Source: Equadaptatus sp045642965
GTDB lineage: Bacteria > Synergistota > Synergistia > Synergistales > Synergistaceae
Direction: 5' to 3'
DNA: 22,299 nucleotides
Assembly (NCBI GenBank): GCA_045642965.1
Contig: JAZUJX010000002.1
Location: 1-22,299 of the forward strand
Part shown: positions 1 to 7,003 of the stretch, piece by piece
Layout of the letters: the number at the start of each line of letters is the position of its first letter
How positions within the stretch are numbered: position 1 is the stretch's first letter
Made by a program: the position numbers and the translations under genes
Notes under the pieces: model-generated
What the model was told of the DNA's origin: nothing
Database searches by the model: none
The model's input: the letters and a program-made list of their open reading frames with translations, nothing else

Positions 1-115
1 ACAAAACCCCGACGCCGTAAATTCCGGCAGGGACAGGAAAAGGAAGCAGGGCATGCAAAAACTCTCCCGTAAAACTGACAGCAAGTATGAGAGCAAACTG
101 TTTCAGAAACTTCAT
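1..115 (-). CDS. LrgA/CidA-family membrane protein, N-terminal part only (runs off the left edge)
   Basis: An ATG at 113–115 opens a frame that stays open for 38 codons to the window edge. The peptide begins MKFLKQFALILAVSFTGEF and continues with HALLPFPVPAGIYGVGVL. This matches the start of the LrgA/CidA (holin-like) family, which typically has a first hydrophobic helix, then GE-LLH, then a PLPIPASIYG-like turn. Members are four-helix inner-membrane proteins usually paired with LrgB/CidB and linked to murein hydrolase control or export of small metabolites. A GGGGTGA ribosome site lies 7 nt upstream of the ATG. The gene follows a terminator and has its own putative promoter, so it starts a new transcription unit. 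The partner lrgB, if present, lies outside the window. Confidence 0.8.
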   Translation of the reverse strand, partial: MKFLKQFALILAVSFTGEFLHALLPFPVPAGIYGVGVL

Positions 116-135
116 ACGTCAATCACCCCGCACAG

Positions 136-178
136 ATTATAACGCAAAAAGGGTACGCGCAGCATTTTTTCGTACGAA
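136..178 (-). promoter_or_regulatory. Putative promoter of the lrgA-like gene with an adjacent palindrome
   Basis: On the minus strand a perfect TATAAT lies at 136–141, about 20 nt upstream of the ATG. No good −35 hexamer is visible at 16–18 nt spacing. A perfect 10-nt palindrome, TTCGTACGAA, occupies 169–178, where a −35-region activator or repressor would bind. The −10 is convincing by sequence alone. The operator role is inference. Confidence 0.4.
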
Positions 179-196
179 CTTTTGCGCGGCATTTGC

Positions 197-228
197 AGAA
201 CAAAAACAAAACCGCGCGCGGCGGTTTT
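197..228 (-). terminator. Rho-independent terminator downstream of the esterase gene
   Basis: A perfect 8-bp stem (AAAACCGC at 208–215 with GCGGTTTT at 221–228) closes a 5-nt GC loop. Read on the minus strand it is followed by a T-rich run, TTTTGTTTTTG (197–207). It lies 25 nt past the stop codon of the carboxylesterase-like gene. It therefore probably ends the amidohydrolase/esterase operon before the lrgA-like gene. Confidence 0.8.
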
Positions 229-253
229 GAAAACAGGCAGCGCAGCGTCCGTA

Positions 254-2221
254 TTAACCGTTCAGCAGAATTTCGTCGAATTTCCGGCAGTATTCGATTA
301 TATCCTCCGCGCCGTATTCCGCGCTGTCTTCCGTGAACTCCATAACAGCCTCTTTTTTCGCAAAGGTCTGCCATTTTATTTCGTTGACGTTCTTAACCTC
401 ATGCTGATACAGCGACGGATTGCCCTTTTTCATAAAGTTGACGAGGCACGTCTGAAGCGTTTCCTCCAAATCGGAACGGCAGAGATAGCCGCACTTTTCT
501 GCATATTCGTTGTTGCTCAAAAGGTGAAACAGGCATGCATAGCTGCTTGCCCCGAATTTTTCAATCGGAGAACCTGCTTTCCAGCGGAAACAGCGCGCCG
601 TGCCCCCTGCCTTGCTCTGCAGTCTGCACGTCAAAAGCAGTCCCGCCTCGCAGCCGAAACGCGAGAAAATACACTCCAGAGCATCTTCCTCCGCCGCGCC
701 CTGTTCAAGCTGTTCTTCATACAGTTTTTTCAGCAGTCTGCCTCTTTCCGAATCCTCTTCAATAGCCGCTTTCAGATAGAAAGTAATCATTTCCGCGCTG
801 TCTGCCTCACCCATGGAAGAAACCCAGGAACCGAATTCATTTTCAGCCATTCCGGCAATGATACTGATATTCTTTACAGCACCGTCCGCAATTTCGCGGT
901 ACGGGCAGGAAGGAACAATTCCGTCGCAGACAGGCATTGTTACGTCGCTGCCAAGCGTTTTCTGCGCGTCAAGAATTTGTTCAGGCGTAAGCGCAAGCAG
1001 CTGTTCCATATTTTCGACACCGGCGGCTTTTGCAAATTTCAAACTGAGCTCGTTCTGCTGTTCAGGCGTGTAAAGAGACTCGAAATTTCCTGCAAGGACA
1101 AAAATTTTGTCAAAAAGTCCTTCAGCCTGCTTTATAACGCTCAACAACAGTGCTGAAACGCCTCCGGCATGCTCGCCGGCAACAGTTATATTGTCAGGAT
1201 CCCCGCCGAATGCCGCTATGTTCTCCTTAATCCATCTCAGAGCTTCAATCTGGTCAAGCAGCCCCAGGTTCTGACTGTCCGGATATTCCTCTGCCCCGGG
1301 AAGTCCTGAAAAATTTGCGAAACCAAGCAGCCCGAGCCTGTAATTTAACGACACGAACAAAACGTCCTTGTGCCTGCGTACAAAATGTCTGCCGTGATAC
1401 AGCGGGACAGCCGAGCTTCCATAGGCAAAATCCCCTCCGTGAATATAAACGAGAACAGGGCATTTTTTCCCGGACTTGCCTGCGGCTGTCCAGACATTAA
1501 GCGTCAGACAGTTCTCCGACTGCGGAAAATACCCCGCATAATTGCGTTTGTTTTGTATCTGGACTGCAGAAGATCCGAAATGATACGCTTCAAAAACAGC
1601 GTCAGAACTCTCAAGCGGCTGAGGCGCTCTCCAGCGTTCAGCCATGGCGTACGGTATTCCGAGAAACGCACGGACTTTTTTCCTCTCTTTTCCGACAAAC
1701 GTCCCTGTCCGCGTTTTGACGGCGCAGCTTTCGTCATAATCTCCGGTAATTGTGTTATTTTCACCGCAGGCGTCTTTAATTGACGCTATTTCATCTTCGT
1801 CAATCGTCACACCCTCCGTGCCGTCTCCGTATTCTGCCCTGAGTTTTCGCGTTTTGTACGTGCGGACTGCAAACGACACTGCAAGAACAATAATCGGGAA
1901 ACCTACAACAAATTCCAGCATCTCTGCAAGATTACGGTAAATGCTGTATCCCCACAGCTTCATGCACAGCGCGTATGAAATTAGAAAACAGACGACGACT
2001 GCCGCAAACAGCAGTTTTTTCCTGCGCGGAACAATCTGGAAATATTTACGCGCCACAAGCTTATCCGCCGCAACAAACAGAATATCGCCGGCAATCATTG
2101 AAACTATTCCGGAGAAAATCATTCCGGCGCCATACGCGTCGGGCACGCAAAAACCGACGCCGTAGCCTATGGCACTGACAAAAGCAACTATAATATCGTC
2201 AAAACTGAACAGTTTCCTCAT
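254..2221 (-). CDS. Four-helix membrane protein fused to a type-B carboxylesterase domain with a substituted catalytic triad
   Basis: The protein has 655 aa. Residues 8–26, 32–52, 69–89 and 98–120 are hydrophobic and look like four membrane helices. A charged linker follows, and a carboxylesterase/cholinesterase-type alpha/beta-hydrolase runs from about 165 to the end. Family landmarks are clear: SENCLTLNVW (235–244), the oxyanion-hole HGGD (261–264), and FGGDPDNITVAG leading to the nucleophile elbow. The elbow reads GEHAG (349–353) instead of GESAG, so the catalytic serine is histidine 351 (codon CAT). The acid is plausible at E462 (ENEFG). Where the family has GAxH, this protein has GASS (557–560), so the catalytic histidine is also gone. 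It starts 6 nt after the amidohydrolase stop with a weak ribosome site, suggesting translational coupling. It is probably a non-hydrolytic binding or scaffold protein, or an enzyme with altered chemistry. The family call is firm; the function is unknown. Confidence 0.85.
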   Translation of the reverse strand: MRKLFSFDDIIVAFVSAIGYGVGFCVPDAYGAGMIFSGIVSMIAGDILFVAADKLVARKYFQIVPRRKKLLFAAVVVCFLISYALCMKLWGYSIYRNLAEMLEFVVGFPIIVLAVSFAVRTYKTRKLRAEYGDGTEGVTIDEDEIASIKDACGENNTITGDYDESCAVKTRTGTFVGKERKKVRAFLGIPYAMAERWRAPQPLESSDAVFEAYHFGSSAVQIQNKRNYAGYFPQSENCLTLNVWTAAGKSGKKCPVLVYIHGGDFAYGSSAVPLYHGRHFVRRHKDVLFVSLNYRLGLLGFANFSGLPGAEEYPDSQNLGLLDQIEALRWIKENIAAFGGDPDNITVAGEHAGGVSALLLSVIKQAEGLFDKIFVLAGNFESLYTPEQQNELSLKFAKAAGVENMEQLLALTPEQILDAQKTLGSDVTMPVCDGIVPSCPYREIADGAVKNISIIAGMAENEFGSWVSSMGEADSAEMITFYLKAAIEEDSERGRLLKKLYEEQLEQGAAEEDALECIFSRFGCEAGLLLTCRLQSKAGGTARCFRWKAGSPIEKFGASSYACLFHLLSNNEYAEKCGYLCRSDLEETLQTCLVNFMKKGNPSLYQHEVKNVNEIKWQTFAKKEAVMEFTEDSAEYGAEDIIEYCRKFDEILLNG

Positions 2222-2227
2222 TCTGAT

Positions 2228-3892
2228 TTACTGCTGAGCTTTATAGACCTCTTCTCCCTCAACAAGCGTGGCGACAAGCTTGGCAGTCGGAATTTCTTCA
2301 ACGTCACAGTTGACAAAATCCGTGTCATACACCGTAAAGTTTGCAATTTTGCCCGTTTCTATCGTACCGAGCCTGTTTTCTTCATGGTTCATCCACGCAA
2401 CGTTAATCGTCATCGCTTTCAGCGCTTCCATTCTGTCTATCGCCTGCTCCGCGCCGCGCTGCGATTTTGCCCCGCAGCTGTCAGCTCCCAGCAGCGGCGC
2501 ATAGCTGTAAGGCATCTGTCTCATATTCGCCATGTATATCTGTCCGGGCATATCAAAGCTCGGCGAAACAGGAAAATCCGTATGGAAAGCAATCGCCGCG
2601 CCATAATCCCTGAAAGCCTTTACGGGATAATCTCTTAACGCGCGTTCCTCTCCGACGTAGCCGCACTCCATATCGTAATACGGCTGAGCCTTTGCGCACC
2701 AGAGAGGGGCAACGACCGCGACGCAGTTCAAATCCGCCAAACGCTTTACATCTGCCGGACGAACCTGCTGAAGATGTGCAAGAGCGCAGCGCATGCCGAA
2801 ATTCCCCGTTTCAAGCTCCGCGTTCTCTATTGCGTCGAGGGCGCAGCGCGTAGCGGCGTCGCCAACGCTGTGTATATGCGAAGTCAGGCCGTTTTCAAAA
2901 CCGGCTTTGATTGTCAGCGCAAGCTTTTCCCTGTCACAGAAACGCTTTGCGCCGAAATAGCCCGGCTGGTCGGCATATTCTTCTTCAAGCCAGCCTGTAT
3001 GAGCTTCAATAACGCCGTCCATAAAAAGCTTCAGCGCGTTTATTTTGAAATGTTCACCGTTGTATTTTTTTGCACGATCCGCAATACGCTGTACGTCTTC
3101 AACAGGAGTTTCCGTAGTTTCCATAACGCAGTGCATTCCGAAACTGCGAAGCTTGAGCTTTCCTTCCCTGTCAAGCTCCGAATAGGCGCGTATGCCGTTT
3201 TCGCCGCCGGTATCCGCATACGCCTCGCCCGCCGCCGTAACGCCGCGGCTGAAAGCATAGTCCTGCCATACAAGCAGCGCTTTTTTGTATTCCTCAACCG
3301 TGAATTTAAGCTTGCCCAAAACCAAAAGCAGCCCGTTTTCGCAGACGTAGCCCGTAGGATTGCCGTTTTCGTCAGCACGCACCAAAGCAGATCCGTATTC
3401 CTTAACAGCGTTCGCGTCGATGCCGAAATATTTCATTCCGGCACTGTTGAGCAGTCCTGAATGACAATCCGCGCTGCGCATGAAAATCGGCTTGTCTGTT
3501 TTCACGGCGTCAAAAATCTCAGCAATCTTTCTCTGCGCCATCGGAGTTCCGCCTGTCTCTCCCCAGCCTGAACCGAGATATACGTTTCTGCCCGGGTTAT
3601 CCGCAACATAACGGTTCATAATTTCAATCATATCCTCGCAGCTTCTCGCAGTTGACAAATCGGCATTGAAACAGAACCTTTCCGCCGCGGAAATTCCGTG
3701 GCAGTGAGCTTCCATAAAGCCGGGATAAACAAAATTCTCACCGTAATCGACAATCTCCGCTCCGTCTGAAAGCTTCTCGGCGTACTCGCGCGAACCGGCG
3801 TATTTTATAATACCGTCCTCAATAACCAAAGCTTCCGCACGCGGCTTGTGTTCGTCAACCGTAATAATATTTCCGTAAATAACCTTCTTCAT
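2228..3892 (-). CDS. YtcJ-like metal-dependent amidohydrolase (amidohydrolase family 3)
   Basis: The protein has 554 aa, the usual length for YtcJ/AepA-like amidohydrolases, with no signal peptide, so it is likely cytoplasmic. The N-terminal composite-sandwich strand ends in VYPGFMEAHCHG, giving the HxH metal pair H63/H65. Further expected ligands and active-site residues are K288 (NALKLFMDG), H298, the H339/H341 pair (HIHSVGD), H373 (LAHLQQ) and D439 (AFHTDFPVSP). The C-terminus has the typical G-x-I-x-x-G-K-x-A-D/N-F closure (GTIETGKIANFTVYD). Such enzymes hydrolyse C–N bonds of amides, cyclic amides or N-acyl compounds; the substrate cannot be told. A GGAGG lies 9 nt before the ATG. It heads a two-gene operon with the esterase-like membrane protein. 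Confidence 0.88.
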   Translation of the reverse strand: MKKVIYGNIITVDEHKPRAEALVIEDGIIKYAGSREYAEKLSDGAEIVDYGENFVYPGFMEAHCHGISAAERFCFNADLSTARSCEDMIEIMNRYVADNPGRNVYLGSGWGETGGTPMAQRKIAEIFDAVKTDKPIFMRSADCHSGLLNSAGMKYFGIDANAVKEYGSALVRADENGNPTGYVCENGLLLVLGKLKFTVEEYKKALLVWQDYAFSRGVTAAGEAYADTGGENGIRAYSELDREGKLKLRSFGMHCVMETTETPVEDVQRIADRAKKYNGEHFKINALKLFMDGVIEAHTGWLEEEYADQPGYFGAKRFCDREKLALTIKAGFENGLTSHIHSVGDAATRCALDAIENAELETGNFGMRCALAHLQQVRPADVKRLADLNCVAVVAPLWCAKAQPYYDMECGYVGEERALRDYPVKAFRDYGAAIAFHTDFPVSPSFDMPGQIYMANMRQMPYSYAPLLGADSCGAKSQRGAEQAIDRMEALKAMTINVAWMNHEENRLGTIETGKIANFTVYDTDFVNCDVEEIPTAKLVATLVEGEEVYKAQQ

Positions 3893-3946
3893 TCTGTCCG
3901 TCCTCCATACTTAAATTTCGTGCCGCTTTATCCCTGTAAAAACTGA

Positions 3947-3971
3947 ATTATACCTGACGCTTATTATAACA
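3947..3971 (-). promoter_or_regulatory. Putative promoter(s) of the amidohydrolase operon
   Basis: Two TATAAT hexamers read on the minus strand, at 3947–3952 and 3963–3968. The second is preceded by TGT, giving an extended −10 (TGTTATAAT, 3963–3971). A weak −35, TTTATG, lies at 3970–3975, 17 nt from the first hexamer. Either would give a leader of roughly 50–65 nt before the ATG at 3892. Confidence 0.5.
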
Positions 3972-4024
3972 TAAACGGGAGCGGCATAACCCGTCCCCGC
4001 AAAAAACTGCGCTTTATTCTCTCC

Positions 4025-4115
4025 GTTCTATTTCAGCTTGAAATCCCAGTATTTGCTGTAATCTTCGTACATGGAAACGCGGAGCGTCTGCCTGCTCATG
4101 TCATACACCGAGCTG
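4025..4115 (-). pseudogene. Duplicated 3' end of the Ntn-hydrolase gene (28 codons plus stop)
   Basis: These 91 nt match 5192–5282, the 3' end of the hydrolase gene, at 88 of 91 positions. The copy keeps the hydrolase reading frame for SSVYDMSRQTLRVSM, then Y in place of H, then EDYSKYWDFKLK and a TAG stop. Of the three differences, one changes an amino acid (His to Tyr). The copy has no start codon of its own. It begins three bases after the barrel gene's TAA and directly abuts a second in-frame stop, TAG (4116–4118). It looks like what remains of a second hydrolase copy once downstream of the barrel gene, or a recombination scar. Confidence 0.85.
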
Positions 4116-4118
4116 CTA

Positions 4119-5138
4119 TTAAAATTCCCTTACAGCGGTCAGGGTTGCGGACAGGCTGTCCTGTTTTCCCGCAAAACCCTGCAGTCCCAGGTCAAATTTC
4201 CAGGGAGAGCCCTGCTTTTTATACGTGATGCCGAGTTCTGCCATGCCGCTTCCGCCGGATATATCAGGCGCTGTCACGTCTTCAGTGTCTGCCCAAAGCG
4301 TGGAAACAAAAGAAACGCCAGTGTTAAAGTTGAAACAGTATTCATAGGCAAGCCCGAAATAGCCGTTCAGGGCATTTTCTTTTCGCGTCTGATATCTGAA
4401 ACCGGCGCGGAGCCTTGTCAGATCCTGAGCCGCCACGTGAATGTCATAATCGTCCACAATCAACGCGGCGCAGACGCCGAGTTCGTCAAGCAGTTTAAAA
4501 TACGTGTTCAGTTCTCCGCCTTTCAATTCGGTAATTTTTCCAAAAGCAAGGTTAAAAATTCTGTATCCGCCGGTGTCATAATCATAGGCGTATCTTCTGC
4601 CCTCGGCGGTAATCATGTCGTCGCTCGCGAAATCTCCCCATGCGCGTCCGGCAGCAAAGGCAAACTGCGTGTACCAGCGTTTGGGCGAGTCGTACCGCAG
4701 AAACAGTCCGCCGCCCATATAGGCGGCGTCGCCTTTGGAAACGATATACTCGTCGGTGCTTTCATAGCGCCCCCTGCCCGCCTGAAACAAAATGCCGTAC
4801 ACAAATCTGTCCGAAGTCCGTTTTGAAAGACCGAATACAAAGTTGCTGCTGTCCATATTCACTTCGCCCAGCGGTTTCATTTTGCTGTGCGTCCAGTTTG
4901 CGGCAAAGAACGGGTTAAAATGTCCCTTCGATCTGTTTGCCGCCAGCACGGCGTTTTCCAATCCGGCGCCGGAAAGCAGATTGTTCGCGTCTGAAATCGA
5001 GTCTATTATTGAAAATTTTGACTGAGCCAGAGCAAGCGTGTATTTTGTAATGTCCGGAACAACTTCCTCACAGGCTGCAGGAAATGCAAACAGCGCAACA
5101 AGAAAAAGCGCAGCCAGAATTTTTTTTGCGTTCTCCAA
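4119..5138 (-). CDS. Autotransporter-type outer-membrane beta-barrel protein without a passenger
   Basis: The chosen start is a TTG at 5136–5138, because GGAGG lies 9 nt upstream; an in-frame TTG at 5157–5159 would sit upstream of that site. The 339-aa product starts MENAKKILAALFLVALFAFPAACEE, a good signal peptide. About 30 residues of spacer follow. Then come some 280 residues of alternating polar/aromatic strands separated by Gly/Asp/Asn turns (for example FVFGLSKRTSDRFVYGILFQAG). The last residue is Phe, the usual outer-membrane barrel sorting signal. This resembles the C-terminal beta-domain of type V autotransporters, which normally carries a large passenger; none is present. The gene lies 56 nt after the Ntn-hydrolase stop with no terminator between, so the two are probably co-transcribed. 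The barrel call is fairly sure; the function is unknown. Confidence 0.7.
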   Translation of the reverse strand: MENAKKILAALFLVALFAFPAACEEVVPDITKYTLALAQSKFSIIDSISDANNLLSGAGLENAVLAANRSKGHFNPFFAANWTHSKMKPLGEVNMDSSNFVFGLSKRTSDRFVYGILFQAGRGRYESTDEYIVSKGDAAYMGGGLFLRYDSPKRWYTQFAFAAGRAWGDFASDDMITAEGRRYAYDYDTGGYRIFNLAFGKITELKGGELNTYFKLLDELGVCAALIVDDYDIHVAAQDLTRLRAGFRYQTRKENALNGYFGLAYEYCFNFNTGVSFVSTLWADTEDVTAPDISGGSGMAELGITYKKQGSPWKFDLGLQGFAGKQDSLSATLTAVREF

Positions 5139-5194
5139 TTTTGTTATCCTCCGGTTCAAACGTTACAACAGAGAACAGTCTGTTCCGCCGTGTT

Positions 5195-6352
5195 CTATTT
5201 CAGCTTGAAATCCCAGTATTTGCTGTAATCCTCGTGCATGGAAACGCGGAGCGTTTGCCTGCTCATGTCATACACCGAGCTGTGAACCGTCTCCCAGAAA
5301 CCGTCCGGGTTGTCGCGCGTGCAGCGCGAAAATTTATCCGTAACCATTTCAGTAAACTTCATCATTTCTTCTTTCGGTGTATCTATAGTGTAATCTGTTC
5401 CCGTTGCGCTGTAGTACTGATAGTGTTCCGAATACCAGAACGGATTTGTACTCTTTTTGTACGACTGCGTATAATGCACACTCTGCAGCAGGCTGCGCAT
5501 ACCCTCGACAGTATTTGCCTTATCGTAATTTTTGTTAACGATATCCATGCGCTCCATGCCGCAGGCATGAGGCGTATAACCGTCAATCGACAGGTAATAA
5601 TTCGTCATTGCCTTCGGATTTTTGACAACGCGCAGTTCATTGTCCACTATCTCAACAACGTAGCTCTCTTTCGTGTCGGCTATCATCCAGTGCAGACCGA
5701 GATTTTTCGGCTTCTCAACAAGGTTTCTGCCCTTCAGCAGTTCAACCGCCTCAGCCGCGCTTCCGGCATTGTCAAGAATGTAACGGTTCACCATCATAAA
5801 CGGCAGTTCTTCCGCCCCGGGATTCGTGCTCTCGTTTTTAACGTCGTAAGGAACGTAATTCATGTTGCACGTCACGCCCTTTTCGTTAATGCCGTCGGCG
5901 ATCATAAACGGAAGCAGGCGTTTCATATCGTCGGACAGTTTTCCGCTCTCCATATCCTTATAATGCACGGGAAGAACTCCTACTGCCATACTTGCGTAAC
6001 GCCCGTCTTTTCCGTCAACCCACACTATAACTTCGGGGTACTGCCCAATGTGATAGTCCAAATTGCGCCCGTATATATTTCCGTTCACTACAGCGGTGCA
6101 GGCAAAGGCTTTCCCGTTTCCGGCATCTGCCCTTTTTTCAAAATATCCGCGCAGCGCCTTCTCGTCCTTAACCACACTGTAGTCAGGCTCAGCATAGCGA
6201 ACCCTGTAAAGATAATCCGAAACCTTCTCAAATTTCAGTGCTTCGGCAGGCTTTGCCAAATATTCTGCATTGCAGGACTTGTAAAGCGAGAAACCAAAAA
6301 CAGAAGCACCGACAAGAATTGCAATCAACAGCCATAAAAATTTCTTCTTCAT
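5195..6352 (-). CDS. Choloylglycine-hydrolase-like Ntn hydrolase (linear amide C–N hydrolase) with leader and propeptide
   Basis: The protein has 385 aa. Residues 1–23 form a hydrophobic signal peptide or membrane anchor, and SCNAE (26–30) follows. A propeptide of about 55 residues precedes the putative nucleophile C85 (KAFACTAVV). Family landmarks follow: GRNLDYH (95–101, with R96 and D99 in the places of the bile-salt-hydrolase Arg/Asp), LPFMMVNRYILDN and AVELLKG. Next come LHWMIADTKESYVVEIVDNE and MTNYYL, which supplies the conserved Asn. Enzymes of this family cleave linear amides such as conjugated bile salts, penicillin V or N-acyl homoserine lactones. In cytoplasmic members Cys is residue 2; here the leader must be removed, probably autocatalytically after export. 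GGAGG lies 7 nt before the ATG. It is the first gene of the unit shared with the barrel protein. Confidence 0.8.
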   Translation of the reverse strand: MKKKFLWLLIAILVGASVFGFSLYKSCNAEYLAKPAEALKFEKVSDYLYRVRYAEPDYSVVKDEKALRGYFEKRADAGNGKAFACTAVVNGNIYGRNLDYHIGQYPEVIVWVDGKDGRYASMAVGVLPVHYKDMESGKLSDDMKRLLPFMIADGINEKGVTCNMNYVPYDVKNESTNPGAEELPFMMVNRYILDNAGSAAEAVELLKGRNLVEKPKNLGLHWMIADTKESYVVEIVDNELRVVKNPKAMTNYYLSIDGYTPHACGMERMDIVNKNYDKANTVEGMRSLLQSVHYTQSYKKSTNPFWYSEHYQYYSATGTDYTIDTPKEEMMKFTEMVTDKFSRCTRDNPDGFWETVHSSVYDMSRQTLRVSMHEDYSKYWDFKLK

Positions 6353-6392
6353 ACTGACGCCTCCTTATAAAATTCAATCTGCTACGCGTATT

Positions 6393-6401
6393 ATTATAGC
6401 A
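6393..6401 (-). promoter_or_regulatory. Extended −10 promoter of the hydrolase/barrel operon
   Basis: Read on the minus strand, TGCTATAAT is a perfect extended −10 element 41–49 nt upstream of the hydrolase ATG. No strong −35 is seen (best TTCATG at 18 nt). Extended −10 promoters tolerate this. Confidence 0.55.
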
Positions 6402-6516
6402 TAAGCAGGCAGTTTACATGAACAGGGGGATTCCGGCAAACGGCGGAATACAGCGTCTTTTAGTTTTTTCGCTGTCGGCTGTCAGCTGAGAAACAAAAAT
6501 CAGCTACAACAGAAAT

Positions 6517-6556
6517 TAAAAGCGGCGCGGGATTTATATTTCCCGCGCCGTTTTTT
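6517..6556. terminator. Bidirectional rho-independent terminator
   Basis: A perfect 10-bp GC stem, CGGCGCGGGA (6523–6532) with its complement at 6541–6550, closes an 8-nt AT loop. It is flanked by AAAA on the left (6518–6521) and TTTTTT on the right (6551–6556), so it has a U-tract in either direction. On the minus strand it would stop transcripts entering from the repeat region above 6560, insulating the hydrolase promoter. Confidence 0.8.
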
Positions 6557-6644
6557 AATTGCCAATTACTCTAAAATCTTCGTCTTTCTGCCTGCCTGTG
6601 CCCAGTAGTGGTATGCCCCGCAGGGGTAAATCCGGCGTCTTTAA

Positions 6645-6659
6645 TGGCGCTTCGCGCCA
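6645..6659. repeat. Short perfect hairpin
   Basis: TGGCGC (6645–6650) and GCGCCA (6654–6659) form a perfect 6-bp stem with a TTC loop. It sits at the edge of the AT-rich inverted repeat and may belong to the same unit. No T-tract follows, so it is unlikely to be a terminator. Confidence 0.5.
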
Positions 6660-6773
6660 ATGAATAATGCAGAATGAATAATGAAGAATTAAAACCGTCA
6701 AGGGCTCTCTTTTCATTTTTAATTACTTTCTAATTTTCTCATTCTTCATTTTTCATTGTTCATTCTTAATTGC
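6660..6773. repeat. AT-rich degenerate inverted repeat (gaataatg-type motifs)
   Basis: The left part (6660–6694) is built from repeated AATGAATAATG/AATGAAGAATT motifs. The right part (about 6733–6773) carries the same motifs in reverse complement (CATTCTTCATTTTTCATTG, TTCATTCTTAATTG). Roughly 40 nt of other sequence lies between. The arms are imperfect but long enough to fold together. There is no reading frame worth calling. It could be a small non-autonomous element or a degenerate intergenic repeat. Confidence 0.45.
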
Positions 6774-6779
6774 TTTTTT

Positions 6780-6941
6780 AAGCCGCTGGGTCCTGCGCAA
6801 GCCCTTTGGGCTTCGCAGGAAGACGGGGAGAGGCAAGCCGCCTGGTTCTGCACTTCCGCTGCGCTTCACGCAGGAAGACAGGGAGAGCAAGCCACCGGCT
6901 CCTGCACTTCCGCTGCGCTTCACGCAGGAAGACGGGGAAGA
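6780..6941. repeat. Three tandem ~54-nt hairpin repeats
   Basis: Units begin at 6780, 6835 and 6889, each with AAGCC(G/A)C, then (T/C)CTGC … GCAGGAAGAC(A/G)GGGA. Units two and three are nearly identical through a 30-nt core. Each unit contains inverted CCTGC/GCAGG arms. In unit one the arms extend to a strong stem: TCCTGCG (6791–6797) pairs with 6814–6820, and AAGCCC pairs with GGGCTT around a TTT loop. The hairpins are conserved while the loops differ, which suggests the structure matters or that the repeat spreads as a unit. Confidence 0.7.
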
Positions 6942-7003
6942 AAAAGCTTAATGCTTAATGCTTACCGCTCTTACAGCTTATGGCTTTTTTCCTTCCTGCC
7001 GTT

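Noticed and set aside
182..1156. Plus-strand open frame of 324 codons
   Set aside because: It is antisense to the esterase gene, whose protein has strong family motifs. The plus-strand product shows no recognisable domain and has no ribosome site.
5084..6337. Plus-strand open frame of 417 codons
   Set aside because: It is the mirror of the Ntn-hydrolase gene. Its His/Arg/Val-rich product is typical of an antisense reading of a real gene.
6780..6941. Tandem repeats as a CRISPR array
   Set aside because: There are only three units, the spacing consists of the same repeated sequence rather than unique spacers, and no cas gene is nearby.
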